64,000 nucleotides of DNA from Pseudomonas sp. G.S.17. GTDB lineage: Bacteria; Pseudomonadota; Gammaproteobacteria; Pseudomonadales; Pseudomonadaceae. Positions within the stretch are counted from its first letter, which is position 1, and every line of letters starts with the position of its first letter. The position numbers and the translations under genes are program-made. Under the pieces are notes generated by a model. That model was given only the letters and a program-made list of their open reading frames with translations. It did not search any database and had not been told where the DNA came from. The stretch covers positions 1,860,001 through 1,924,000 of the forward strand of contig NZ_CP151076.1 of the NCBI RefSeq assembly GCF_038096165.1, read 5' to 3'. Shown piece after piece: positions 27,808 through 37,055 of this stretch.

Positions 27808-27922
27808 GTGAAACGAACTAATGGAATTTACCTGCATCGATGGTCTGCCACGCATTGTTCCTCAGCGAACGTGCAGCCCCCAATGTGGCTTCGGTCTACG
27901 CAAGACAAGGTAATGAAATAAC

Positions 27923-28756
27923 ATGGGCAGCATGCATCCCGTACAGGTGATCGCGGTGACCGGCGGCAAAGGTGGCGTCGGTAAGACTAACGTGTCAGTG
28001 AACCTATCGCTGGCCTTGGCCGAGCTTGGCCGGCGCGTCATGCTGCTGGACGCCGACCTTGGCCTGGCCAATGTCGACGTGTTGCTGGGGCTTACGCCCA
28101 AGCGCACCCTTGCCGATGTGATTGAAGGGCGTTGCGAATTGCGCGACGTACTCCTTCAGGGCCCTGGCGGGATTCGCATCGTGCCAGCCGCTTCCGGCAC
28201 GCAGAGCATGGTGCACCTGACGCCGGCGCAGCATGCCGGTCTGATTCAGGCCTTCAGCGATATTGGCGATAACCTCGACGTACTGGTCATCGATACGGCC
28301 GCCGGCATCGGCGAGTCGGTGGTGAGCTTCGTGCGCGCTGCCCAGGAAGTCTTGCTGGTGGTGTGCGACGAGCCGACCTCGATCACTGACGCCTACGCGC
28401 TGATCAAGCTGCTCAATCGCGACTACGGCATGAATCGCTTCCGGGTCCTGGCCAACATGGCCCAGAGCCCGCAGGAAGGCCGCAACCTGTTTGCCAAGCT
28501 AACCAAAGTGACCGACCGCTTCCTCGATGTTGCCCTGCAATACGTCGGTGCGGTGCCTTACGACGAGTGCGTGCGCAAGGCGGTGCAGAAGCAGCGTGCC
28601 GTTTATGAAGCGTTCCCGCGCTCCAAATGCTCCCTGGCCTTCAAGGCTATTGCGCAGAAAGTCGACACCTGGCCGCTGCCGGCCAATCCGCGCGGTCATC
28701 TTGAGTTTTTCGTGGAGCGACTTGTTCACCAGACATTTGCGGGGCCTGTCCAATGA
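27923..28756 (+). CDS. fleN: Flagellar number regulator FleN (MinD/ParA family ATPase)
   Basis: FleN binds FleQ and restrains its activity so that the cell keeps the proper number of polar flagella. The 277-residue product has a deviant Walker A GGKGGVGKTN, the Asp-rich LLDADLGLANVDVLLG and DTAAGIG motifs of the MinD/FlhG family. A 115-bp gap after flhF shows no clear promoter. It overlaps fliA by four bases (ATGA). Confidence 0.96.
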   Translation: MGSMHPVQVIAVTGGKGGVGKTNVSVNLSLALAELGRRVMLLDADLGLANVDVLLGLTPKRTLADVIEGRCELRDVLLQGPGGIRIVPAASGTQSMVHLTPAQHAGLIQAFSDIGDNLDVLVIDTAAGIGESVVSFVRAAQEVLLVVCDEPTSITDAYALIKLLNRDYGMNRFRVLANMAQSPQEGRNLFAKLTKVTDRFLDVALQYVGAVPYDECVRKAVQKQRAVYEAFPRSKCSLAFKAIAQKVDTWPLPANPRGHLEFFVERLVHQTFAGPVQ

Positions 28757-29493
28757 CAGCCAGCGGCTACCAGATGTACAGCAAGACCTCCAAGAACTCG
28801 CAGTACGAGCTCATCGAGCGCTATGCGCCGCTGGTCAAGCGTATCGCCTATCACTTGCTGGCGCGCTTGCCGGCCAGTGTGCAGGTCGAGGACCTGATCC
28901 AGGCCGGCATGATCGGACTGCTTGAAGTGTCCACCAAGTACGACTGCACCAAAGGCGCGAGTTTCGAGACCTACGCGGGTATCCGGATTCGCGGCGCGAT
29001 GCTCGATGAAGTGCGTAAAGGTGACTGGGCACCGCGTTCGGTTCACCGCAATACGCGCATGGTCAGTGACGCAATTCGCTCAATTGAAGCTAAAACAGGT
29101 CGTGACGCTAAAGATCACGAGGTTGCGGCCGAACTCCAATTGAGTCTCGATGATTATTACGGGATTTTGAACGATACCCTGGGCAGCCGGCTGTTCAGTT
29201 TCGACGACCTTTTGCAGGACGGCGAACATGAAGGGCTGCACGAGGACGGCGCAAGCGGTTCGCTTGAGCCATCGCGGGATCTGGAAGACGAACGTTTCCA
29301 GGCCGCGTTAGCAGATGCGATTGCCAATTTGCCAGAGCGCGAGCGACTGGTGTTGGCGCTGTACTATGACGAGGAGCTGAATCTCAAGGAAATCGGTGAG
29401 GTCCTTGGGGTCAGCGAGTCGCGAGTCAGCCAGTTACACAGCCAGTGCGCAGCTCGTTTGCGAGGGCGTTTGGGAGAGTGGCGAGCGCGTTGA
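28753..29493 (+). CDS. fliA: Flagellar sigma factor FliA (sigma-28)
   Basis: FliA directs RNA polymerase to late flagellar genes such as fliC and is held by FlgM until the hook is complete. The 246-residue product shows region 2 (ERYAPLVKRIAYHLLARLPA, IGLLEVSTKYD, ETYAGIRIRGAMLDEVR) and region 4 (LNLKEIGEVLGVSESRVSQLHSQ). Coupled to fleN by a four-base overlap. It ends the flhA-flhF-fleN-fliA unit. Confidence 0.97.
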   Translation: MTASGYQMYSKTSKNSQYELIERYAPLVKRIAYHLLARLPASVQVEDLIQAGMIGLLEVSTKYDCTKGASFETYAGIRIRGAMLDEVRKGDWAPRSVHRNTRMVSDAIRSIEAKTGRDAKDHEVAAELQLSLDDYYGILNDTLGSRLFSFDDLLQDGEHEGLHEDGASGSLEPSRDLEDERFQAALADAIANLPERERLVLALYYDEELNLKEIGEVLGVSESRVSQLHSQCAARLRGRLGEWRAR

Positions 29494-29694
29494 CAGGTGT
29501 GGCGCATCCGTAGGGTTGCGCTGTACGTGTAAGCCGGCTGTGCAAAGCGTTGTGTGGGGAGATGGACAAGGCGGGAACCGGTCATTGGCATTACTGCAAG
29601 CTGTTGGAAGGAGTTTTACCTTTCTGGCGGCACGCCGAACTGCTGCCCGGTTTCTTGACTGTTGATTTACCAAGCCCGTCGTCGTTTTAGTACA

Positions 29695-29749
29695 GCCGAT
29701 GTGAGCTGTGCCGGTATTGATTGAACAGCGCGTTCAGGTGCTGAACGCG
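29695..29749 (+). promoter_or_regulatory. cheY leader: possible sigma-28 -10 element and a 9-bp hairpin
   Basis: GCCGATGT at 29695-29702 resembles the sigma-28 -10 element GCCGATAA, but no good -35 half is seen at the right distance. Downstream, CGCGTTCAG (29729-29737) pairs perfectly with CTGAACGCG (29741-29749) around GTG, without a T tract, ending 13 nt before the GGAGG of cheY. The hairpin may protect or modulate the cheY message. The other 200 bp of the fliA-cheY gap show nothing recognisable. Confidence 0.35.
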
Positions 29750-29784
29750 TTAAAGACTGCTTGGAGGTCGAATTGGACAAAAAC

Positions 29785-30159
29785 ATGAAAATCCTCATCG
29801 TTGATGACTTCTCAACGATGCGGCGGATCATCAAAAACCTGTTGCGTGATTTAGGATTCACCAACACGGCCGAAGCCGATGACGGGCTCACCGCGCTGCC
29901 AATGTTGCAGAGCGGTGCTTTCGACTTTCTGGTGACTGACTGGAACATGCCTGGCATGTCCGGCATCGACCTGTTGCGTCAGGTGCGCGCCGATGAACGA
30001 CTCAAGCACCTTCCGGTGCTGATGGTCACGGCCGAAGCCAAGCGCGACCAGATCATCGAAGCCGCCCAGGCGGGCGTCAACGGTTATGTCGTGAAGCCAT
30101 TTACGGCCCAAGTGCTGAAAGAAAAGATCGAAAAGATCTTCGAGCGCGTCAATAGCTGA
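29785..30159 (+). CDS. cheY: Chemotaxis response regulator CheY
   Basis: CheY-P binds FliM and reverses the motor. Starting at the ATG at 29785 the product has 124 residues, [20 protein letters not shown], a single receiver with Asp pair at 7-8, phospho-acceptor Asp52 in [11 protein letters not shown], Thr82 in MVTAEA and Lys104 in VVKPFT. The only strong ribosome site, GGAGG at 29763-29767, fits a TTG at 29773 better (four extra residues MDKN); the true start is therefore uncertain between the two. Confidence 0.95.
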   Translation: MKILIVDDFSTMRRIIKNLLRDLGFTNTAEADDGLTALPMLQSGAFDFLVTDWNMPGMSGIDLLRQVRADERLKHLPVLMVTAEAKRDQIIEAAQAGVNGYVVKPFTAQVLKEKIEKIFERVNS

Positions 30160-30178
30160 TGTTTGCCGCGAGGGTGCT

Positions 30179-30967
30179 ATGGAGCATAAAGAGTCATCAC
30201 AGGGCGACTTTGAGTCAACCCTGAAAAAACACGCGCATGAGCTGGTGATGTGCCTTGAAAAAGGCCGTTTCGGCGAAGCCGTGCAATTGATCCATGAGCT
30301 GAACCAGACTCGTGATCGCGGCTTGTATCAGGAAGTCGGCAAACTCACCCGCGAGCTGCACAGCGCAATCGTCAATTTCCAGATTGACCCGAACATGCCT
30401 CAGGCCAAGGAAGTGTCCCAGATCACGGATGCTACCGAGCGTTTGTCGTATGTTGTCAGGCTTACCGAAAATGCGGCCAACCGCACCATGGATCTGGTCG
30501 AGCAAAGCACGCCCCTGATGAATGGCTTGAGTACCGACGCCAAAGCGTTGAGCCAGGATTGGGGACGTTTCATGCGTCGGGAAATCGGCGCTGAAGAGTT
30601 TCGTGAGCTGGCTAAACGCGTCGACGGCTTTTTGACGCGTAGCGAGCGGGAAACCCACGAGGTTGCTGCCCACCTCAATGACATTCTGCTGGCCCAGGAT
30701 TACCAGGACCTTACCGGTCAGGTCATCAAGCGCGTCACGCAATTGGTCACTGAAGTTGAAAGCAATCTGCTCAAGTTGGTGCTCATGGCCAGTCAGGTCG
30801 ATCGCTTTGCAGGCATCGAACATGACGATGAATCCATCCTCGCAGAAAAAGATCCACAAAAAGGTCTCTCTCAGGGTGAAGGTCCGCAGATTCATGCCGA
30901 TAAACGGGAAGACGTTGTGTCCGGACAGGACGATGTAGACGATCTGCTATCGAGCCTTGGCTTCTAG
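30179..30967 (+). CDS. cheZ: CheY-P phosphatase CheZ
   Basis: CheZ removes phosphate from CheY. The 262-residue helical protein has the catalytic region LAQDYQDLTGQVIKRV (Asp and Gln of the active site at about 178-182), and ends with SGQDDVDDLLSSLGF, the CheY-docking C-terminal helix known from enteric CheZ. It begins 19 nt after cheY. Confidence 0.95.
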   Translation: MEHKESSQGDFESTLKKHAHELVMCLEKGRFGEAVQLIHELNQTRDRGLYQEVGKLTRELHSAIVNFQIDPNMPQAKEVSQITDATERLSYVVRLTENAANRTMDLVEQSTPLMNGLSTDAKALSQDWGRFMRREIGAEEFRELAKRVDGFLTRSERETHEVAAHLNDILLAQDYQDLTGQVIKRVTQLVTEVESNLLKLVLMASQVDRFAGIEHDDESILAEKDPQKGLSQGEGPQIHADKREDVVSGQDDVDDLLSSLGF

Positions 30968-31000
30968 GTCTGTTGACGGTTAATTTTAGGGAGCACCCCA

Positions 31001-33271
31001 ATGAGCTTCGGCGCCGATGAAGAAATCCTTCAGGATTTTCTGGTAGAGGCCGGCGAAATTCTGGAGCAATTGTCCGAACAGCTGGTCGAGCTGGAAAGCC
31101 GACCTGATGATGCAGACTTGCTTAATGCAATTTTTCGCGGTTTTCACACTGTAAAAGGCGGCGCCGGCTTCCTCCAGCTCCATGAGCTGGTGGAGTGCTG
31201 CCACATCGCCGAGAACGTCTTCGACATCCTGCGCAAGGGTGAACGTCGCGTCGACTCTGAATTGATGGACGTGGTGCTCGAAGCACTGGATGCGGTCAAC
31301 GGCATGTTCAGCGAAGTTCGCGAGCGTACCGAAGTCACACCCGCCACGCCGGAATTGCTGGCCGCACTGGCGCGTCTGGCCGAGCCTGCATCCGCAGATG
31401 AAGTGGCTGCTGCCCCGGCAGCGGTCGAGGAAGCGCCTGCTCCTGCTTCCGATGAAATCACCGATAACGAATTTGAACTGCTGCTCGACTCGCTGAACGC
31501 CGTCAAGGCTCAAGCCGCCGAATCAGCCAGTGCGCCTGCGGCTGTTGCAGCGCCGGTTGCTGCTCCTGCTTCGGCAGCCGCCAGCGATGAAATCAGCGAC
31601 CAGGAATTTGAATCGCTGCTTGATCAATTGCATGGCAAAGGCCAGTTCGCGGTCGACGCCGTCGCGACGCCAGCTCCTCCTGCGGCTCCGGCTGCCAGCA
31701 CCGGTGCTGCGGCGAGCAATGAAATCACCGACGATGAATTCGAAGCCTTGCTGGATCAGTTGCACGGCAAGGGCTCGTTTGACGCCGCTGCTGCGGTAGC
31801 GCCTGCGCCTGCCGCTGCTGCTGTTGCAGCGCCGGTTGCTGCGGCCGCGTCGACCAGCAACGAAATCTCGGATAACGAATTCGAAGACCTGCTGGATCAG
31901 TTGCACGGCAAAGGCAAGTTCGAGCCTGAAGCCATAGCTGCCGCACCCGTCGCGGCAGTGGTTGCCAAGCCAGCGCCTGCGCCGGTTGCCGCCGCCAAAC
32001 CTGCTCCTGCGGCTGCGCCAGCTCCGGCTCCGGCCAAGGCGGCAGCGCCTGTTCCGGCCAAGGCTCCGGCTGCGGCGAGTCCGGATAAACCGGCTTCCGA
32101 AGCGGAAACCACCGTGCGGGTTGATACCGCGCGCCTGGACGAGATCATGAACATGGTCGGCGAACTGGTGCTGGTGCGTAACCGTCTGGTACGCCTGGGC
32201 CTGAACAGCGGCGATGAAGCCATGTCCAAGGCGGTTTCCAACCTGGATGTGGTCACCGCCGATCTGCAGACTGCGGTGATGAAAACCCGCATGCAGCCGA
32301 TCAAGAAGGTTTTCGGGCGCTTCCCGCGTCTGGTTCGCGACCTGGCCCGCCAGCTCAAGAAAGAGATCAACCTGGAGCTGGTCGGCGAAGAAACCGATCT
32401 GGACAAGAACCTCGTCGAGGCCCTTGCCGATCCGCTGGTCCACTTGGTGCGCAACGCGGTCGACCACGGTATCGAAACCCCGGAAGAGCGCGAAGCTTCG
32501 GGCAAGTCCCGTGGCGGTCGTGTGATTCTTTCGGCGGAACAGGAAGGCGACCATATCCTGCTGTCGATTTCCGATGACGGTAAAGGCATGGACCCCAATG
32601 TCCTGCGCGCCATTGCGGTCAAACGCGGCGTGATGGACAAGGACGCGGCCGATCGCCTGAGCGACAGCGACTGCTACAACCTGATCTTTGCACCGGGTTT
32701 CTCGACCAAGACCGAGATTTCCGATGTGTCGGGTCGTGGCGTGGGCATGGACGTGGTGAAAACCAAGATCGCCCAGCTCAACGGCACCATCAATATCTAC
32801 TCCACCAAGGGCCAGGGCTCGAAGATCGTCATCAAGGTGCCGTTGACCCTGGCGATCATGCCGACGCTGATGGTGATGCTGGGCAATCAAGCCTTTGCTT
32901 TCCCGCTGGTCAACGTCAACGAGATCTTCCACCTGGACCTCTCGACCACCAACGTCGTCGATGGTCAGGAAGTGGTTATCGTGCGCGACAAGGCCCTGCC
33001 ACTGTTCTATCTCAAGCGCTGGCTGATCAGTTCGGCTGCTCACGAAGAGCAGCGCGAAGGTCACGTTGTGATCCTGTCGGTCGGTACCCAGCGCATCGGT
33101 TTTGTCGTCGATCAACTGGTAGGTCAGGAAGAAGTGGTAATCAAGCCGCTGGGCAAGATGTTGCAAGGTACGCCAGGCATGTCGGGCGCCACCATTACCG
33201 GTGACGGTCGCATCGCCTTGATTCTCGATGTACCGAGCATGCTCAAGCGTTACGCCGCCCGGCGTATTTGA
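31001..33271 (+). CDS. cheA: Chemotaxis histidine kinase CheA
   Basis: CheA is the kinase of the main chemosensory array. Of 756 residues, 1-130 form the HPt domain (His49 in FRGFHTVKGGAGFL). Residues 370-750 hold dimerisation, HATPase (LVRNAVDHGIE, DDGKGMD, GRGVGMDVVK) and CheW-like domains. Between them, a 230-residue Ala/Pro linker carries four copies of a motif of type S(D/N)EI(T/S)DxEFExLLDxLHGKG at about residues 150, 195, 239 and 286. This linker may correspond to the localisation domain by which polar CheA binds ParP; parP is six genes downstream. The N-terminal HPt is intact. Confidence 0.96.
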   Translation: MSFGADEEILQDFLVEAGEILEQLSEQLVELESRPDDADLLNAIFRGFHTVKGGAGFLQLHELVECCHIAENVFDILRKGERRVDSELMDVVLEALDAVNGMFSEVRERTEVTPATPELLAALARLAEPASADEVAAAPAAVEEAPAPASDEITDNEFELLLDSLNAVKAQAAESASAPAAVAAPVAAPASAAASDEISDQEFESLLDQLHGKGQFAVDAVATPAPPAAPAASTGAAASNEITDDEFEALLDQLHGKGSFDAAAAVAPAPAAAAVAAPVAAAASTSNEISDNEFEDLLDQLHGKGKFEPEAIAAAPVAAVVAKPAPAPVAAAKPAPAAAPAPAPAKAAAPVPAKAPAAASPDKPASEAETTVRVDTARLDEIMNMVGELVLVRNRLVRLGLNSGDEAMSKAVSNLDVVTADLQTAVMKTRMQPIKKVFGRFPRLVRDLARQLKKEINLELVGEETDLDKNLVEALADPLVHLVRNAVDHGIETPEEREASGKSRGGRVILSAEQEGDHILLSISDDGKGMDPNVLRAIAVKRGVMDKDAADRLSDSDCYNLIFAPGFSTKTEISDVSGRGVGMDVVKTKIAQLNGTINIYSTKGQGSKIVIKVPLTLAIMPTLMVMLGNQAFAFPLVNVNEIFHLDLSTTNVVDGQEVVIVRDKALPLFYLKRWLISSAAHEEQREGHVVILSVGTQRIGFVVDQLVGQEEVVIKPLGKMLQGTPGMSGATITGDGRIALILDVPSMLKRYAARRI

Positions 33272-33322
33272 TTCTGGTGTCGCGGGCGACGTGTGTCGCC
33301 CGCGTAACCTAATGGAGTGTTT

Positions 33323-34471
33323 ATGGCAGTCAAGGTCCTGGTGGTGGATGATTCCGGTTTTTTCCGCCGCCGCGTCACGGAAATTCTTTCTTCGGACCCG
33401 AACATCCAGGTTGTCGGTACGGCAACCAACGGCAAGGAAGCGATCGAACAGGCACTGGCGCTCAAGCCTGATGTGATCACCATGGACTACGAAATGCCGA
33501 TGATGGATGGCATTACTGCCGTGCGTCATATCATGCAGCGCTGTCCGACCCCGGTATTGATGTTCTCCTCGCTGACCCACGAAGGTGCCCGCGTTACGCT
33601 GGATGCACTGGACGCCGGCGCGGTGGATTTCCTGCCCAAGAATTTTGAAGACATCTCGCGCAATCCCGAGAAGGTCAAGCAAATGCTGTGCGAAAAAGTA
33701 CACAGTATTTCCCGCAGCAATCGGCGCCTGGGCAGTTACAGCGCGCCGGCACCAACACCGGCACCGACAGCTTCGGCACCGGCCGCCACCGCCAGCAGGG
33801 CCGGCACGCCTGTCGCAGCACGCAGCACGCTGGCCCCGCGACCATTGGCCTCGTCGGCACCCGCCGCCGCAAGCAGCCACGCGCCATCGTCCCCAGCGCC
33901 AAAGCGCAAAGCCTACAAACTGGTCGCCATCGGCACGTCCACCGGAGGCCCGGTTGCGCTGCAACGGGTCCTGACGCAACTGCCCGCCAACTTCCCGGCG
34001 CCTATCGTGCTGATCCAGCACATGCCCGCAGCGTTCACCAAGGCTTTCGCCGAACGCCTGGACAAGCTGTGCCGTATCAGCGTCAAGGAAGCGGAAGACG
34101 GCGACATCCTGCGTCCGGGCCTGGCCCTGCTGGCGCCGGGTGGCAAGCAGATGATGATCGACGGCCGTGGCGCGGTGAAGATTCTGCCTGGTGACGAACG
34201 CCTCAATTACAAACCCTGCGTGGACATTACCTTCGGTTCCGCCGCCAAGTCCTATGGCGACAAAGTGCTGGCCGTGGTGCTGACCGGCATGGGTGCCGAC
34301 GGTCGTGAAGGTGCGCGCCTGCTCAAGCAAGGCGGCAGTCACATCTGGGCTCAGGACGAAGCGAGCTGCGTGATCTATGGCATGCCCATGGCTATCGTCA
34401 AAGCTGACCTGGCCGATGCGGTGTACAGCCTGGATGATATCGGCAGGCATCTGGTCGAGGCGTGTATCTGA
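33323..34471 (+). CDS. cheB: Protein-glutamate methylesterase CheB
   Basis: CheB demethylates and deamidates chemoreceptors during adaptation. The 382-residue product has a receiver domain (phospho-acceptor Asp in [13 protein letters not shown]), an Ala/Pro/Thr-rich linker (about 140-190) and the esterase domain with the catalytic Ser in GTSTGGP, His in LIQHMP and Asp in [13 protein letters not shown] at 33323 has TGGAG five bases upstream. Its stop overlaps motC by one base. Confidence 0.96.
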   Translation: MAVKVLVVDDSGFFRRRVTEILSSDPNIQVVGTATNGKEAIEQALALKPDVITMDYEMPMMDGITAVRHIMQRCPTPVLMFSSLTHEGARVTLDALDAGAVDFLPKNFEDISRNPEKVKQMLCEKVHSISRSNRRLGSYSAPAPTPAPTASAPAATASRAGTPVAARSTLAPRPLASSAPAAASSHAPSSPAPKRKAYKLVAIGTSTGGPVALQRVLTQLPANFPAPIVLIQHMPAAFTKAFAERLDKLCRISVKEAEDGDILRPGLALLAPGGKQMMIDGRGAVKILPGDERLNYKPCVDITFGSAAKSYGDKVLAVVLTGMGADGREGARLLKQGGSHIWAQDEASCVIYGMPMAIVKADLADAVYSLDDIGRHLVEACI

Positions 34472-35211
34472 TGGATATATTGAGTCTGATCGGCCTGACC
34501 CTCGCATTTGTAGCAATCATTGGCGGTAACTTTCTCGAAGGCGGACATCTGGGCGCATTGCTCAATGGTCCGGCGGCGCTGATCGTGCTGGGTGGGACGC
34601 TGGGGGCTTCAATGCTCCAGTCGCCAATGAGCGCCTTTATGCGCGCCATTCAGATTGTCGGCTGGATTCTGTTCCCGCCGCGCATCGATCTGGCAGGCGG
34701 CATCGACCGGGTCGTCAGCTGGAGCCTTACCGCCCGCAAGGAAGGGCTGCTCGGCCTGGAAACGATTGCCGATACCGAACCTGATTCCTATGCCCGCAAA
34801 GGCCTGCAATTGCTGGTCGACGGCGCCGAGCCGCAAGCGATTCGCAGCATTCTGGAAGTGGATTTCATCACCCAGGAAACCCGCGATATCCAGGCGGCCA
34901 AAGTCTTCGAAAGCATGGGCGGCTATGCACCTACGGTCGGCATCATCGGCGCGGTGATGGGCCTGATCCATGTCATGGGCAACCTGGCCGATCCGAGCCA
35001 GCTGGGCAGCGGTATCGCCGTGGCGTTTGTCGCGACCATTTATGGCGTGGCCTCGGCCAACCTGATTTTGTTGCCGATTGCCAACAAGCTCAAGGCGATC
35101 GCCCTGCGCCAGTCACGCTATCGTGAAATGCTGCTGGAAGGCCTGCTGTCCATCGCCGAGGGCGAAAACCCGCGCTCCATCGAACTCAAGCTGCAAGGTT
35201 TCATGGAGTAG
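34471..35211 (+). CDS. motC: Flagellar motor stator protein MotC
   Basis: MotC is the MotA-like proton-channel subunit of the second stator pair of Pseudomonas, important for swarming and motility in viscous media. The 246 residues have four hydrophobic segments (about 2-22, 30-48, 145-170, 180-205) and the cytoplasmic charged loop that touches Fli[20 protein letters not shown] begins at the ATG overlapping the cheB stop; the GTG at 34462 is inside cheB and less likely. Confidence 0.94.
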   Translation: MDILSLIGLTLAFVAIIGGNFLEGGHLGALLNGPAALIVLGGTLGASMLQSPMSAFMRAIQIVGWILFPPRIDLAGGIDRVVSWSLTARKEGLLGLETIADTEPDSYARKGLQLLVDGAEPQAIRSILEVDFITQETRDIQAAKVFESMGGYAPTVGIIGAVMGLIHVMGNLADPSQLGSGIAVAFVATIYGVASANLILLPIANKLKAIALRQSRYREMLLEGLLSIAEGENPRSIELKLQGFME

Positions 35212-35217
35212 CACGTT

Positions 35218-36108
35218 ATGGCTCGCCGCCGTCAGCATGAAGAGCACGAAAATCACGAGCGTTGGCTGGTGTCTTACGCCGACTTCATCACCTTGCTGTT
35301 TGCCTTTTTCGTGGTGATGTACTCGATCTCGTCGCTGAACGAAGGCAAATACAAGATTCTGTCCCAGGCGCTGGTGGGTGTGTTTAGCGAGACTGAACGC
35401 AGCATGAAGCCGATTCCCATCGGCGACCAGCGCCCGGTGACCATCAAACCTGCCGAGCCGCTGGTCAAGGACAGCGACCAGACCGATGCCGGCATTGGCC
35501 AGAACTCCTCGGATCCCCTCAAAGCCATCGCCGATGATGTGCGCGATGCGTTCGGCGACTTGATCAAATCCAATCAGATGACGGTGCGTGGCAACGAACT
35601 GTGGATCGAAGTGGAACTCAATTCGAGCCTGCTGTTTGGCAGCGGCGATGCGATGCCCAGTGACAAGGCGTTCACGATCATTGAAAAGGTTGCGAAGATC
35701 ATCAAGCCGTTCGACAACCCGATTCATGTCGAAGGTTTTACCGACGACCAGCCGATCAACACATCACAATTTCCGAGCAACTGGGAGCTGTCGTCGGCGC
35801 GTTCGGCCAGCGTGGTCAGGATGCTGGCCATGGACGGCATCAATCCGGCGCGCATGGCGTCGGTCGGTTACGGCGAGTTCCAGCCAGTGGCCCCCAATAG
35901 TACGGCCGAAGGGCGAGGGCGCAATCGCCGGGTCGTGCTGGTGATTTCCCGCAACCTGGACGTGCGTCGCAGCCTGACCGCGACGGGCACGGCGGCCAAT
36001 GCGCAACCGGACGCCGCAATGCGTCGTGCTGGCACACAAACTGCAATCACGCCAGTCAAGCCAGCGGTGCGCAGCAATACCGTCAATTCTTCGTCACCCG
36101 CCCCCTAG
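35218..36108 (+). CDS. motD: Flagellar motor stator protein MotD
   Basis: MotD is the MotB-like partner of MotC and anchors the stator to peptidoglycan. The 296-residue product has a basic N-terminus, one membrane span at about 20-40 with the proton-carrying Asp in WLVSYADFITLLFAFF, and an OmpA-like domain (about 140-255) with HVEGFTDDQPIN and LSSARSASVVRML. The last 40 residues are an Ala/Thr/Pro tail. Six bases after motC. Confidence 0.94.
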   Translation: MARRRQHEEHENHERWLVSYADFITLLFAFFVVMYSISSLNEGKYKILSQALVGVFSETERSMKPIPIGDQRPVTIKPAEPLVKDSDQTDAGIGQNSSDPLKAIADDVRDAFGDLIKSNQMTVRGNELWIEVELNSSLLFGSGDAMPSDKAFTIIEKVAKIIKPFDNPIHVEGFTDDQPINTSQFPSNWELSSARSASVVRMLAMDGINPARMASVGYGEFQPVAPNSTAEGRGRNRRVVLVISRNLDVRRSLTATGTAANAQPDAAMRRAGTQTAITPVKPAVRSNTVNSSSPAP

Positions 36109-36152
36109 TCATTCTCGTTATGGCCATTGCCATGGCGGGAGGAAAAAACACA

Positions 36153-36941
36153 ATGAGAGTCTGGGCAGTAGCCAATCAAAAAGGTGGCGTCGGTAAGACC
36201 ACCACTACGATCGCGTTAGCCGGATTGCTGGCTGAGGCGGGCAAGCGCGTGGTCGTTGTCGATCTGGACCCCCATGGCTCGATGACCAGCTATTTCGGGC
36301 ATGACCCGGACTTGCTGGAGCACAGTGTCTACGATCTGTTTCTGAACAAGGGCGCCATCACCGACGGGCTGCCTGGTCAGTTGCTGTTGCCCACCAGTGA
36401 TCAACGCATCTCGCTGCTGCCCTCGAGTACCGCGCTCGCCACACTGGAGCGTCAGTCGCCCGGGCAGAACGGGCTGGGCCTGGTCATCGCCAAGAGCCTC
36501 GCGCAGTTGTGGCAGGATTACGATTACGCACTGATCGACAGCCCGCCGTTGCTCGGCGTCTTGATGGTCAATGCGCTGGCGGCGAGCCAGCAGTTGGTGA
36601 TTCCGGTGCAGACCGAGTTCCTCGCCGTCAAAGGTCTGGAACGCATGGTCAACACCCTGGCGATGATCAACCGCTCACGCAAGACGCCGTTGCCGTACAC
36701 CATTGTGCCGACCTTGTTCGACCGGCGGACCCAGGCCTCGATGGGCACCCTCAAATTACTCCGTGACAGCTTTCCCGAGCATGTCTGGAAGGCCTACGTG
36801 CCGGTCGACACGCGTCTGCGCGATGCCAGCCGGGCCGGCGTCACGCCGTCGCAGTTCGACAACAAGAGCCGCGCGGTGCTGGCCTATCGCGCTTTGCTCA
36901 AGCACCTGTTGTCCGAGCAGCTTCTGGCGCAGGTGGCCTGA
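36153..36941 (+). CDS. parC: ParA-family ATPase for chemosensory array placement (ParC type)
   Basis: The 262-residue product has the ParA deviant Walker A QKGGVGKTTTT and DLDPHGSMTSYFG near the start. In Vibrio and Pseudomonas the ParA-like protein encoded within che operons (ParC) positions the chemosensory array at the pole. The following parP-like gene and cheA support this role rather than plasmid or chromosome partition. ATG 36153 follows GGGAGG by ten bases. Confidence 0.85.
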   Translation: MRVWAVANQKGGVGKTTTTIALAGLLAEAGKRVVVVDLDPHGSMTSYFGHDPDLLEHSVYDLFLNKGAITDGLPGQLLLPTSDQRISLLPSSTALATLERQSPGQNGLGLVIAKSLAQLWQDYDYALIDSPPLLGVLMVNALAASQQLVIPVQTEFLAVKGLERMVNTLAMINRSRKTPLPYTIVPTLFDRRTQASMGTLKLLRDSFPEHVWKAYVPVDTRLRDASRAGVTPSQFDNKSRAVLAYRALLKHLLSEQLLAQVA

Positions 36942-37055
36942 CGTGGACCTTTGCTCATTCTTGCCGCGCAATGTGCAGAAGCATTCAAGTCGTGCGTCAT
37001 TGCGGCCGATAACTCAATCAAGCGGTAATCGCGTCAATCATTGTGTGGCATGCGT

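Noticed and set aside
31523..34516. A 997-codon open frame on the minus strand across cheA and cheB
   Set aside because: It is antisense to two well-supported genes, its composition is the mirror of their GC-rich codons, and it shows no domain.
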